Source: Frateuria edaphi (GTDB lineage Bacteria; Pseudomonadota; Gammaproteobacteria; Xanthomonadales; Rhodanobacteraceae). Taken from it: 64,000 nucleotides of DNA. Numbering within the stretch: position 1 is the stretch's first letter; every line of letters begins with the position of its first letter. The notes beneath the pieces are model-generated. The model saw only the letters and a list, made by a program, of their open reading frames with translations. It had not been told where the DNA came from and searched no databases. Positions 25,757 to 34,111 of the stretch are shown here, one piece after another. The translations under genes were made by a program, and so were the position numbers. The DNA lies in the NCBI RefSeq assembly GCF_021117405.1, contig NZ_CP088251.1:620001-684000 (forward strand), read 5' to 3'.

Positions 25757-28393
25757 TCAACCGACCTTGTCGCCAGCCTTGTGCGCGATCCAGGCGCCGA
25801 CCACGGCCGAGAAGTACGGGATCGACTGCGCCGCCAGGATGAACATCCACAACGTGCCTTCGATGTACCGCGTGCCGAAGGACAAGCCCATGCCGACGAT
25901 GCACAGCACCAGCGCGCAGGCCATCAGCAGTTCTTCGCGCACCGGCGCGAAGGCGGCAAAGCCCGACTCGCCCAGGCGCCGGCTCTTGGCCGTCACCACG
26001 AACGCGGTCTTCTCGCGGGTCAGGCCATGCAGGATGCCGCGCGCGATCGCGTGCGAGAGGCCCATGCTGGCTACCGAGGCCATCAGCGTGTCGTACCAGC
26101 CGCAGGGCACGCGCGCGCGGTAGAGCACGATGCCGAAGATGGCCTTGGCGAAGAAGAACCCGATCACCGGGATCAGGAACAGCTGCATCGGCAGGCTGAA
26201 GTACTGCGGGTAGGCGACCATGCCGGCGGTCCAGAACAGCGCCATCAACGTAAAGATCAGGTGCAGCGCGTCGGCGAACCAGCTGAACCAGCCAGTGAGG
26301 AAATGGAAACGCTGGCCCAGCGACAGCGGCCCCCGTTGCGTCATCCATTCCCAGCGCCCCTTCAGGATCTGCATGGCGCCGAACGCCCAGCGGTAGCGCT
26401 GGCTCTTGTAGGCCTTGAAGTCGGCGGGGGTGAGGCCCTTGCCCATCAGCTCGTCGACGTAGACCAGCTCGTAGCCGGCATGCATCAGGCGCAAACCGAG
26501 CTCGGCGTCCTCGCAGATCGTCCACTCCGACCAGCCGCCGGTGCCTTCCAGCGCGCTGCGGCGGACCATGGTCATGGTGCCGTGCTGGATGATCGCGTTG
26601 CGCTCGTTGCGATGGTGCATGCCGATGCGGAAGAAGCCGTCGAACTCCCACGCGGTCATGCGGCGGAAACGGTTGTGCTCGAAGTCGCGGTGCGCCTGCG
26701 GGCACTGCACCACGGCCACCTTCGGGTCGTGGAAGTAGCCGGTCAGGGTGGACAGCCAGTCCTCGCGCACCACGTAGTCGGCGTCGATCACCGCCACCAC
26801 CTCGGCGCGCGGGTCGGTCTCCTTCAGACCGAAGTTGAGCGCGCCGGCCTTGAAGCCCGGCCACGGCTCAAGGTGGAAGAAGCGGAAGCGCTTGCCCAGC
26901 TGCTCGCAATAGGCCTGCACCGGCTTCCACACGTCCGGGTTCTTGGTGTTGTTGTCGATCACCAGGACTTCGAAGTTGTCGTAATCCAGCACCGCCAGCG
27001 AGTCGAGCGTGGCGATCACCATTTCCGGCGGCTCGTTGTAGCAGGCCAGGTGGATCGACACGAACGGCTGCTTGTCCGGCCGGTCGGGCTTGAGCATGGC
27101 CGCGTGGCGCTGCCAGCCCCGGCGCCATAGCACCTCGGTGAACTCGAAACCGTTGATCAGCAGGATCGCAAGGATCGCCACCTGCGCCGGGAACAACAGG
27201 ACCAGCATGGTCCAGTCGATCCAGCTCAGGTAGAAATTGAAGGGCAGGGTGGCCGACCAGACGATCAGGCCGCAGGCGAGCTGGATCAGCAGGCAGAAGA
27301 ACAGCCGGCCCATCAGTCTGAAGCGCGCGAACTTGCGCGCGAACCAGATCATCGGGAGCAGTGCGAGCAGGCTGGCCGCCAGCGCCTTCCACGGCCAGGC
27401 GGTGTCCTCGGTGACCGGACCGGTGAACGGGAACTTCAGTTGGCGGTCGGCGTTGAAGGTGCCCCAGTAGGCGCCGGTGCGGCCCTCGCCCAGGTTCTCC
27501 TTCCACGGCTGGTCGAAGGCCTCGAGCAGGTAGTAATCGATGTTCCGTGTCTTGGCCGCATTGAGCCAGTCGCGGATGAAGATCGCCTCGTTGGAGATCG
27601 AGGGATCGGCGTACTCGTGGCGGTCGCCGTTGGACGGCCAGCCGATCTCGCCCACCACCACCGGCTTGTCCGGGTAGTGCTGGACGATGTTGTCGTAGGC
27701 GCCGAGCGCCGCATCCACCGCGTCCTTGCGCGCGATGCCGTTCCAGAACGGGAACAGGTGGATGGTGACGAAGTCCACGTGGTCGCCCAGTTCCGGATAC
27801 TTCAGCCAGATGTAGTCCGGCTCGGCGATCGACACCGGCTGGCGGATCGCCGCGCGGGCGCGATCGAGGTAGTCCTCCATCTGCTCGACGGTCAGGTCGC
27901 CGCGGAAGAGCACTTCGTTGCCGATGATCACGCGGTGGATGGTCTCGGGATAGCGACGCGCGAGCGCGATCACCGTCTCCAGTTCCTTCTCGTTGTTGAT
28001 CAGGCGCGTGTCGATGTTCGCGCCAGCCATCACCTTGAGGCCTTCCTTCTCGGCCAGGCGGTAGACCTGCGGGTTTTCCAGCGTCGAATAGGTGCGGATG
28101 CGCGGGGTATAGCGGCGCAGCAGCTTCAGGTCCGCGTCGATCTCCTCGTCGGAGGGAAAATCCTGCTTGAGCGGGTTCTGGTAGCGCTGGAACACCGACA
28201 CCGAATAGCCGCTGATCGGCCCGTGGAAGTCCTCCGGGCCGTGCGGGCGGTTGCTCCACCACCACAGGGCGATATTGAGCGCGGCCACGATCAGCGCGAG
28301 CAGGACGGCCGCAAGCAGCGGGTACCGGCTGTCGTGGGTGGGTGCTGTGGCGCTCAAAAACGTTCCCCGTCGGACGCCTCCATTTGAGGCCAA
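25757..28393 (-). CDS. GH17-GT2 fused membrane beta-glucan synthase (NdvB-like)
   Basis: An 878-residue membrane protein. An anchor (residues 25-46) leads to a GH17 glucan hydrolase/transglycosylase domain with acid Glu160 (VIIGNEVLFRG) and nucleophile Glu249 (VVVGEIGWPSNGD). Membrane segments and a GT2 cellulose-synthase-like domain follow: ACYNEPPEMV, VIDADYVVREDW, TICEDAELG and QRYRWAFG. Pseudomonas NdvB has this architecture and makes periplasmic cyclic beta-1,3-glucans; that or a related beta-glucan is the likely product. Start is uncertain: TTG at 28393, or TTG at 28357 with GGGGA upstream. Little upstream space remains for another gene. Confidence 0.85.
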   Translation of the reverse strand: MASNGGVRRGTFLSATAPTHDSRYPLLAAVLLALIVAALNIALWWWSNRPHGPEDFHGPISGYSVSVFQRYQNPLKQDFPSDEEIDADLKLLRRYTPRIRTYSTLENPQVYRLAEKEGLKVMAGANIDTRLINNEKELETVIALARRYPETIHRVIIGNEVLFRGDLTVEQMEDYLDRARAAIRQPVSIAEPDYIWLKYPELGDHVDFVTIHLFPFWNGIARKDAVDAALGAYDNIVQHYPDKPVVVGEIGWPSNGDRHEYADPSISNEAIFIRDWLNAAKTRNIDYYLLEAFDQPWKENLGEGRTGAYWGTFNADRQLKFPFTGPVTEDTAWPWKALAASLLALLPMIWFARKFARFRLMGRLFFCLLIQLACGLIVWSATLPFNFYLSWIDWTMLVLLFPAQVAILAILLINGFEFTEVLWRRGWQRHAAMLKPDRPDKQPFVSIHLACYNEPPEMVIATLDSLAVLDYDNFEVLVIDNNTKNPDVWKPVQAYCEQLGKRFRFFHLEPWPGFKAGALNFGLKETDPRAEVVAVIDADYVVREDWLSTLTGYFHDPKVAVVQCPQAHRDFEHNRFRRMTAWEFDGFFRIGMHHRNERNAIIQHGTMTMVRRSALEGTGGWSEWTICEDAELGLRLMHAGYELVYVDELMGKGLTPADFKAYKSQRYRWAFGAMQILKGRWEWMTQRGPLSLGQRFHFLTGWFSWFADALHLIFTLMALFWTAGMVAYPQYFSLPMQLFLIPVIGFFFAKAIFGIVLYRARVPCGWYDTLMASVASMGLSHAIARGILHGLTREKTAFVVTAKSRRLGESGFAAFAPVREELLMACALVLCIVGMGLSFGTRYIEGTLWMFILAAQSIPYFSAVVGAWIAHKAGDKVG

Positions 28394-28521
28394 GTTAGCC
28401 CGCGGAGCTTAACGATCCGCGCGAGATGGCTCAATAAAGGCCCTGGGGGGTGGTCAGCGCGAGGTCAGCCGATCGGACGGCCAAGGGTTCGCCTGCGCGC
28501 CAGCGGTGTCATGCCACGCCG

Positions 28522-28926
28522 TCAGAACAAGAGCCAATCGCCGAGAATCGCCAGCAAGGCCTGGCCGGCGGCTTCGCCGCTGATCATGTCCGCGGAGCCG
28601 ACAAGTGCGGAACGCAGGCCCGGTAGACCAGCGATGGTCGCGATGCCCGCCAGCTTGAAGCCGAAGTGCTGCGCTACCCGCCGCCAGACCTGCTTGTTGG
28701 ACGCGTCCGATGCCTGCTCGAACTGCACGCGCAACAACCACGGCGCCGTGGCCTCGCCCAGTACCGCGCACATCTTCTCGATCAGCCAAGGTTCGGCCTG
28801 GCTTCCTCGGGTGCGCCAATTGCTGACGGTCTGGTTCTTCACGCCCAGTGCCTGCGCGGCTGCGCTGTCCGCGTGCATGGCCAGGGCCTGCTTGTATCTC
28901 GTCAGGAGTTCCAGCGTCGCGCTCAT
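28522..28926 (-). CDS. HTH regulator, DUF3693-like, divergent from the export operon
   Basis: A 134-residue protein with an N-terminal Cro/CI-like HTH (LTRYKQALAMHADSAAAQAL then VKNQTVSNWRTRGSQ), the pattern of phage-type and DUF3693 regulators. The C-terminal half is hydrophobic and glycine-rich (GFKLAGIATIAGLPGLRS), possibly a dimer or membrane-contacting part. GAGG lies five bases before ATG 28926. It is transcribed away from the HlyD gene with an 88-base gap holding an 11-base direct repeat, so it probably controls the peptide export locus and itself. DNA target untested. Confidence 0.7.
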   Translation of the reverse strand: MSATLELLTRYKQALAMHADSAAAQALGVKNQTVSNWRTRGSQAEPWLIEKMCAVLGEATAPWLLRVQFEQASDASNKQVWRRVAQHFGFKLAGIATIAGLPGLRSALVGSADMISGEAAGQALLAILGDWLLF

Positions 28927-28927
28927 A

Positions 28928-28959
28928 TCCTCACCCTGTTGACTTTTGTCCTCACCCTG
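28928..28959. promoter_or_regulatory. 11-base direct repeat, possible operator
   Basis: TCCTCACCCTG occurs at 28928-28938 and 28949-28959, exactly 21 bases apart, two turns of the helix. It lies between the divergent HTH regulator and HlyD-type genes. The first copy overlaps the regulator's ribosome binding site, so binding could also block its own expression. No matching third copy was seen in the gap. Confidence 0.5.
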
Positions 28960-29014
28960 AGGAAATCTGGAAGAAGGGAACGGTCCTCGGGGGAGGATCG
29001 TAAAGGGCAGGGAC

Positions 29015-30292
29015 GTGTCAGGGGAATCACTCTTTCGGCGGGAAGTGCTGGAAGCGCGGCAGGGCAGCTGGCTGGGCGGGATCGCCGTGGCGGCGCCAGT
29101 GTCGCGCTGGCTCGTGGCTGTACTTGCGCTCGCGCTGGGCGCCGCCATTGTCCTGTTTCTCACCTTCGGCTACTACACGCGACGCGAGAGTGTCGTCGGC
29201 CAGCTCGTCCCCAGCTCCGGCCTCCTCAACGTGGTCGCGCCGGGGGCAGGGACGATCAGCCGCGTCGTGGTCCAGGAAGGCCAGAGCGTCAAGGCGGGTG
29301 ATGTACTGCTCGAGCTGGCCAGTGCCCAGGACAACAGTATGCTGGGCGACACGCACGCGCTGGTCGGCCACCAGCTCGACCAGCAACGCGCGGGGCTGCA
29401 AGCGGACCTCCGGACGCAGGAAAAACTCGCTGCCCAGCAGGCAGATGCCATGCGCGACAAGGCGCGGTTGCTGCAAGCGCAGCTGGACCAGGTCAGCGGT
29501 CAGATCGGCCTGCAGCGACAACAGGCGGCCAGCGCCGAACAACTGCTGGATCGTATCCGCCCGCTCGGTGGCAAGGGCTACGTATCCGCGCTGCAGATCC
29601 AGCAGCAGGAGGCCTCGGTGATCGAGGCCAAGACGCAGTACAGGGCCCTGGTTCGCCAGCAACTGGATGTCCGCCAGCAACTGCAGGCGGTACGGCAGCA
29701 GCTGGAGCAGCTCCCGCTGGATACTGCCACGCGCCACAACGAGACCGAGCGCCAGCTGGCATCGATCAACCAGTCGATCGCCCAGAACGAGGTCCAGCGC
29801 GCCCTGGTGCTGCGTGCCCCCCGCGACGGCGTGGTTTCGGCGGTGCTCTTCAAGCCCGGCCAGATGGTCAGCGCGGCACAGCCATTGCTGTCGATCCTCC
29901 CAGGCGGCTCGCGTCTGCAGGCGCAGTTGCTTGTGCCCAGTCGCGCGATCGGTTTCATCGAGCCGGGCAGTCGTGTGGTACTGCGTTACCAGGCCTTCCC
30001 CTACCAGAAATTCGGCCAGCAGTATGGCCGCGTCGCGGATATTTCGCGCAGCGCGCTGTCGCCGGCGGACGTCGGCGCGCTGGTCGGCCAGCAGGCACGC
30101 GAACCGCTCTATCGCGTGCAGGTCGACCTGGATCGGCAGACGGTGCCCGCTTACGGCAAGGCGGAGTCACTGAAGTCCGGCATGGCGCTGGAGGCGGACA
30201 TCCTGATGGAACGCCGCCGGTTGATCGAATGGGTATTCGAGCCGCTTTACGGCATCGGACACCGCCTGTCCGGGGACGCGGCACATGGCTGA
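29015..30292 (+). CDS. HlyD-family membrane fusion (periplasmic adaptor) protein
   Basis: A 425-residue protein with one membrane span near residues 30-52 (WLVAVLALALGAAIVLFLTF), a lipoyl-like half motif (GAGTISRVVVQEGQSVKAGD), a long coiled coil (about 95-240, rich in Gln and Leu), and the second half motif (APRDGVVSAVLFKPGQMV). This is the adaptor of type I export systems that links an inner-membrane ABC transporter to a TolC-type channel. GTG start at 29015. Its end overlaps the ABC gene by eight bases, so the two are coupled. No TolC gene is present in the window. Confidence 0.9.
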   Translation: MSGESLFRREVLEARQGSWLGGIAVAAPVSRWLVAVLALALGAAIVLFLTFGYYTRRESVVGQLVPSSGLLNVVAPGAGTISRVVVQEGQSVKAGDVLLELASAQDNSMLGDTHALVGHQLDQQRAGLQADLRTQEKLAAQQADAMRDKARLLQAQLDQVSGQIGLQRQQAASAEQLLDRIRPLGGKGYVSALQIQQQEASVIEAKTQYRALVRQQLDVRQQLQAVRQQLEQLPLDTATRHNETERQLASINQSIAQNEVQRALVLRAPRDGVVSAVLFKPGQMVSAAQPLLSILPGGSRLQAQLLVPSRAIGFIEPGSRVVLRYQAFPYQKFGQQYGRVADISRSALSPADVGALVGQQAREPLYRVQVDLDRQTVPAYGKAESLKSGMALEADILMERRRLIEWVFEPLYGIGHRLSGDAAHG

Positions 30293-32447
30293 CGGAACGC
30301 AGCCGGACGAGCGTCCGGCAAGCACGCCAGGCCAGCCTCTGCAGCTGCAATTCGGCTGGCGTCGCGCGCTACCGCTGATGCTGCAGACCGAGGCGGCCGA
30401 ATGCGGCCTGGCCTGCCTCGCGATGGTCGCGGCTTATCACGGGCACGACGTCGACCTGGCGGGCCTGCGCCGCCGCTTCTCGACCTCCCTGAAGGGAACG
30501 AGCCTGTTGCAGATCATGGGCATCGCGGGCCAGCTGGGATTCTCCACGCGGCCGTTGAAGCTCGATCTGGAGGAGCTGGGACAGCTCAAGCGGCCTAGCG
30601 TGCTGCACTGGGATCTCAATCACTTCGTCGTGTTGAAAGACGTCACGGCCAGGCGGGTGGTCATCCACGATCCGGCCCGTGGCGCGCGGTCGTTGAGCTT
30701 CGAAGAGGCGTCGCGCCACTTCACCGGTGTCGCGCTGGAGCTTTCCCCAGGCGCCGATTTCAAGCCGATCGCCGCGCGCCGACACGTCACCCTGCGGGCG
30801 CTTACGGGCAAGTTCCATGGGATCGTATCGGCCCTGCTGCACGTCCTCGCGTTGGCCGTGGTGCTGGAGCTATTCACGCTGGTCAGCCCGTTCTTCATGC
30901 AATGGGTCATCGATCAGGTCCTGGTCTCGGCCGATCGCGACCTGCTGACCTTGTTGGGGATCGGCTTCCTCGGCGTCACTGTCTTCCAGGCCGCCTTCAC
31001 CGCAGCGCGTTCATGGACCCTGACCTGGTTGGGCGCCACGGTCAGCGTGCAATGGCAGACCAATCTGGTGCGGCAACTCCTGAAACTGCCGCTGGACTGG
31101 TTCCAGAAGCGCCATGTGGGCGACGTAGTGTCGAGGTTGGGGTCGGCGCAGACCATCCAGAAGACGCTCACGACGCAGTTCATCGGCTCCCTGCTCGATG
31201 GAGTCATGGCCATCACGACGTTGGTGGTGATGGGCTTCTACAGTGTGCCGCTTACCCTGTGGGTGGCGGGCGTGTTCGTCCTCTATGGCCTGCTGCGCTG
31301 GATCTTCTTTCGGCCTCTCCGGCGGGCAACCGAAGACCAGATCGTTTACGCCGCCCGCCAGCAGAGCGAGTTGCTGGAATCCATCCGCGGCGTGCTGCCG
31401 GTCAAGCTGGCCAACCAGCAGGATGAGCGCTCCGCGCGCTACGCCAATGCCACAGTCGAGACCACCAACCGAGATGTCGGCGTGCAGAGGCTGACGATCG
31501 CGTTCAGCGCCAGCAATCAGATGATTTTCGGCTTGGGGCGGGTAGCCCTGGTCTGGATCGCCGCACTGCAGGCCCTCGATGGCAACCTTTCGGCCGGCAT
31601 GATGATCGCCTTCGTCAGCTTTGCCGATCAGTTCACCAGCCGGGCTGGCGGGCTGATCGACAAGTGGGTCGACTTCCAGATGCTCGGGCTGCATGCCGAG
31701 CGCCTCGCCGACGTGGCCTTGACCGAGCCGGAGCCCGAAGACACTTCCACTTGGACCGGCTCCCTCCAGGACTCGAGCATCGAGTTGCGCCACGTGAGCT
31801 TTCGCTATGCGGACGGTGAGCCCTGGGTGTTGAAGGACTGCAACCTGCGGATCGAGTCCGGCGAATGCGTTGCAATCACCGGACCTTCCGGCTGCGGCAA
31901 GACGACCCTCGTCAAGATCGTCCTGGGATTGCTGGAACCCACCGAGGGTGAGGTCTTCTTCGGCGGCGTGCCGCTGCCCAAGATCGGCGTGAAGCGATTC
32001 CGCAGCATGGTCGGCGCCGTCATGCAGGAGGACCAGCTATTTGCCGGTTCGCTGGCGGACAACATTTCGTTCTTCCAGGCCCGCCAGTCGGACGAGCGGA
32101 TCGAGGCAGCGGCTCGCATGGCGGCGATCCATGAGGAGATCGCGCGCATGCCGATGGGCTACCAGACGCTTGTGGGCGACATGGGTTCGAGTCTTTCCGG
32201 CGGCCAGAAACAACGGGTGATCCTCGCTCGCGCCCTGTATCGCGAGCCGAAGCTGTTGCTGCTGGACGAGGCGACCAGCCACCTGGATGTGGAAAGGGAG
32301 CGGCTCATCACGCAGGCCGTCAGGGGCCTGGATGTCACCAGGGTGATCATCGCCCACAGGCAGGAAAGCGTCTCGAGCGCGGATCGCGAAATCAGCTTGG
32401 CAGCACATGGCCAGGCGAGAGTCGGCCCAGGACGGGCCGATGAGTGA
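30285..32447 (+). CDS. C39-peptidase-containing ABC exporter for double-glycine peptides
   Basis: A 720-residue protein. An N-terminal C39 peptidase has Cys40 (EAAECGLACLAM), His120 (LHWDLNHFVVL) and Asp136 (VIHDPARG), which cut leader peptides after Gly-Gly. Six membrane helices follow (about 165-440), then the ATPase with GPSGCGKTTL, LSGGQKQRVILAR, LLLLDEATSHLD and HRQE. This is the CvaB/LagD-type arrangement that trims and exports bacteriocins or signalling peptides. The candidate substrate is encoded 67 bases downstream and has a fitting GG leader. Confidence 0.93.
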   Translation: MADGTQPDERPASTPGQPLQLQFGWRRALPLMLQTEAAECGLACLAMVAAYHGHDVDLAGLRRRFSTSLKGTSLLQIMGIAGQLGFSTRPLKLDLEELGQLKRPSVLHWDLNHFVVLKDVTARRVVIHDPARGARSLSFEEASRHFTGVALELSPGADFKPIAARRHVTLRALTGKFHGIVSALLHVLALAVVLELFTLVSPFFMQWVIDQVLVSADRDLLTLLGIGFLGVTVFQAAFTAARSWTLTWLGATVSVQWQTNLVRQLLKLPLDWFQKRHVGDVVSRLGSAQTIQKTLTTQFIGSLLDGVMAITTLVVMGFYSVPLTLWVAGVFVLYGLLRWIFFRPLRRATEDQIVYAARQQSELLESIRGVLPVKLANQQDERSARYANATVETTNRDVGVQRLTIAFSASNQMIFGLGRVALVWIAALQALDGNLSAGMMIAFVSFADQFTSRAGGLIDKWVDFQMLGLHAERLADVALTEPEPEDTSTWTGSLQDSSIELRHVSFRYADGEPWVLKDCNLRIESGECVAITGPSGCGKTTLVKIVLGLLEPTEGEVFFGGVPLPKIGVKRFRSMVGAVMQEDQLFAGSLADNISFFQARQSDERIEAAARMAAIHEEIARMPMGYQTLVGDMGSSLSGGQKQRVILARALYREPKLLLLDEATSHLDVERERLITQAVRGLDVTRVIIAHRQESVSSADREISLAAHGQARVGPGRADE

Positions 32448-32514
32448 GGGGAAGGGAAGCGATCGAAAGTGCAGTAACGGATCTGTCAATCAACTCAACA
32501 GAAAGGAAACGATC

Positions 32515-32703
32515 ATGCAGAAGTTGACCTTCGATCAGGTGAAGAACGTCAATGGCGGCCTTATCTCCGCCGGTCTCGAGTGCGTTGGTGGCGCCATCCT
32601 CACCGCGGCTTCCGACGGGCTGTGGCTCCTCGTGGGTGGTGCCATGGTGGAAGCGGGCGCCTGTTACGACTTCGGCTACGAGCTCGGCGAGGCCATGAAC
32701 TGA
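32515..32703 (+). CDS. Double-glycine leader peptide, candidate bacteriocin/microcin precursor
   Basis: A 62-residue peptide. The leader MQKLTFDQVKNVNGG (15 residues) has the spaced hydrophobics and terminal GG recognised by C39 exporters. The 47-residue core starts LISAGLECVGGAILTAA; it is rich in Gly, Ala and Leu and has two cysteines (core positions 8 and 35) that could form a disulfide, plus aromatics near the end (YDFGYELGEAMN). AGGAAA lies eight bases before the ATG. The peptidase/exporter genes directly precede it. No close family was recognised; hydrophobic helical core suggests a membrane-active peptide. Confidence 0.78.
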   Translation: MQKLTFDQVKNVNGGLISAGLECVGGAILTAASDGLWLLVGGAMVEAGACYDFGYELGEAMN

Positions 32704-32717
32704 GCGCATTCATAGCA

Positions 32718-32752
32718 GCCTGGACCCCGCATGGGGTCCAGGCTTCTTGTTT
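32718..32752 (+). terminator. Strong intrinsic terminator after the peptide gene
   Basis: A perfect 11-base-pair stem (GCCTGGACCCC with GGGGTCCAGGC) and loop GCAT are followed by TTCTTGTTT. It sits 14 bases after the peptide stop and before the 31-residue gene, so it would reduce transcription of the downstream genes relative to the peptide. Confidence 0.85.
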
Positions 32753-32765
32753 CCCGGAGGACTGT

Positions 32766-32861
32766 ATGAAGCTTGCCAAGACGAAGCTGCGCTCGGCGTT
32801 CACTTGCCTGGGCATCGCGTTGATCGTGATCGGTGTCGTCCTCAAATACTTCGGCTGGTGA
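32766..32861 (+). CDS. 31-residue membrane peptide, possible immunity protein
   Basis: The peptide MKLAKTKLRSAFTCLGIALI continues with a hydrophobic run to KYFGW: a basic N-terminus and one membrane helix (about residues 12-28). GGAGG lies five bases before the ATG, a near-ideal ribosome binding site, which argues for real translation. It lies between a peptide precursor and a MauE-like gene. Small basic single-span proteins are common immunity proteins in bacteriocin loci, so immunity is the first guess; a second active peptide or a membrane regulator are alternatives. It lacks a GG leader. Confidence 0.55.
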   Translation: MKLAKTKLRSAFTCLGIALIVIGVVLKYFGW

Positions 32862-32905
32862 GTCTGTCAGCCCCCAACTGACTTCCATTCCATGCGTACG
32901 CTCCC

Positions 32906-33784
32906 ATGATCGACTTGTTTCGTTGTGCGGGCACGGTGCTCCTCGCCAGCGTCCTGTTGCTCTCGATCCTGCTCAAAGCCAGGGACAGGCGTCCGGTCGA
33001 GCAATGGTTGCGCAACCGTTTCCCCCGCGTGCGTGCGGCCGTGCTGTTCTTCGCGATCATCGGAGCCGAAACTGCCTTGTTGGTGGCGGTGCTGGCCGTT
33101 GGGCCACGCAGTACCGGGTTCATGGTTGCCGTCTGCGGAGTCCTGGCGATTTGTGCATGGCTCTTCCGCGTCTTTGGCCGTGGCAAGGTCGGGTGCCCCT
33201 GTTTCGGCTCCGCCTCGCTGAGCGCGGATTTGCGGGCCGAAGTCGTGTTCCTGCTCGTCCTCGTGGCGGAACTCGTGCTTGGTGGCTTGTCGATGCGCTG
33301 GCAGTTGCCGGTTGCCCTGTTCTGCGCGTTCGCTGCTGCCGTGGCCGTGGGTTTCTACGTGCTTTCGCGCGGGCTTGCCTTGCAGGGCTTCACCGGCACA
33401 CCGGTGGCGGACGCGGGAAAGGAAGGAACCGCGCTCCTGGGCGAAGCCAGCCGGGACGGACGCCCCCTCGCGCTGATTTTCCTGTCCACCCGGTGTCAGG
33501 TATGCATGACCTTCTTGAAGTATCTGGAGCAATCCTCGGAACTGTTCGCCACTTGGATCGACTTGCGCCTGGTCATTGATGGCCTGGAAGTGGCCGAAGA
33601 AACGCTGTTTGGCGGCAGCACGATCGTCTCCGTGCCTTACCGTCGATTGGCCAATGCGCTGCAGGTAGTCGAAAGTCCCACGATGGTGCTCTGGCGCAAA
33701 GGCGTGGTCACGCGATACCGCGGGATCCAGGCATGCAATCTCGCATTGTCGGAAATCGTCCGCGTGACCGTGGCGGGTGCCTGA
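32906..33784 (+). CDS. MauE-like membrane protein fused to a thioredoxin-type CXXC domain
   Basis: A 292-residue protein. Residues 1-160 hold four or five helices with GCPCFGS at 96-102, matching the CxCFG motif of MauE/DoxX-like proteins. Residues about 160-292 resemble a thioredoxin fold, with LIFLSTRCQVCMTFL at 190-204 (Cys197 and Cys200) and a later cis-Pro-like segment (VESPTMVLWRKG). MauE and MauD help form disulfides in the methylamine dehydrogenase small subunit; here both functions appear in one chain and no methylamine genes are present. It probably makes or repairs the disulfide in the co-encoded peptide. Confidence 0.65.
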   Translation: MIDLFRCAGTVLLASVLLLSILLKARDRRPVEQWLRNRFPRVRAAVLFFAIIGAETALLVAVLAVGPRSTGFMVAVCGVLAICAWLFRVFGRGKVGCPCFGSASLSADLRAEVVFLLVLVAELVLGGLSMRWQLPVALFCAFAAAVAVGFYVLSRGLALQGFTGTPVADAGKEGTALLGEASRDGRPLALIFLSTRCQVCMTFLKYLEQSSELFATWIDLRLVIDGLEVAEETLFGGSTIVSVPYRRLANALQVVESPTMVLWRKGVVTRYRGIQACNLALSEIVRVTVAGA

Positions 33785-34111
33785 CTTCCGGAGCTTTCGT
33801 CGGCGAAGGCAAGAGTTTTCAGGCGGCGGGACTATGGCGCCATCGGGTTGAGACTACGACCGCCACCACGCTGCATCCGGGCATGTCGGCTCAGACGTTC
33901 GGGAAAGCATCGACCTCCACAGGCGCCTTGTGCCTCGCCTGACTCACATCTTCGGGCAAATCCGGATGTTGCGGTTCCTAAGAGAGACATCCGCTCGTGC
34001 CTGCTGGCGGTCCGGGCAGGAACCCCCACGCCGGACCAGTGCCGACTGCGGCTGCCTCACGCCATCGGTGCGGCACCTGAGGAAGCTGCCCAGGCCCGCA
34101 ACCGACGCCTT
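33785..34111. other. Gene-free stretch after the peptide locus
   Basis: About 330 bases between the MauE-like gene and the convergent Dps gene show no frame with protein-like character and no clear hairpin with a T-run for either side. Nothing was identified in it. Confidence 0.4.

Noticed and set aside
29015-32447. An RTX toxin (hemolysin-type) secretion system
   Set aside because: The ABC protein has an active C39 peptidase and there is no RTX repeat protein; a GG-leader peptide follows instead.
32906-33784. A methylamine-utilisation gene
   Set aside because: The MauE-like part lies with peptide-export genes and no methylamine dehydrogenase subunits are nearby.
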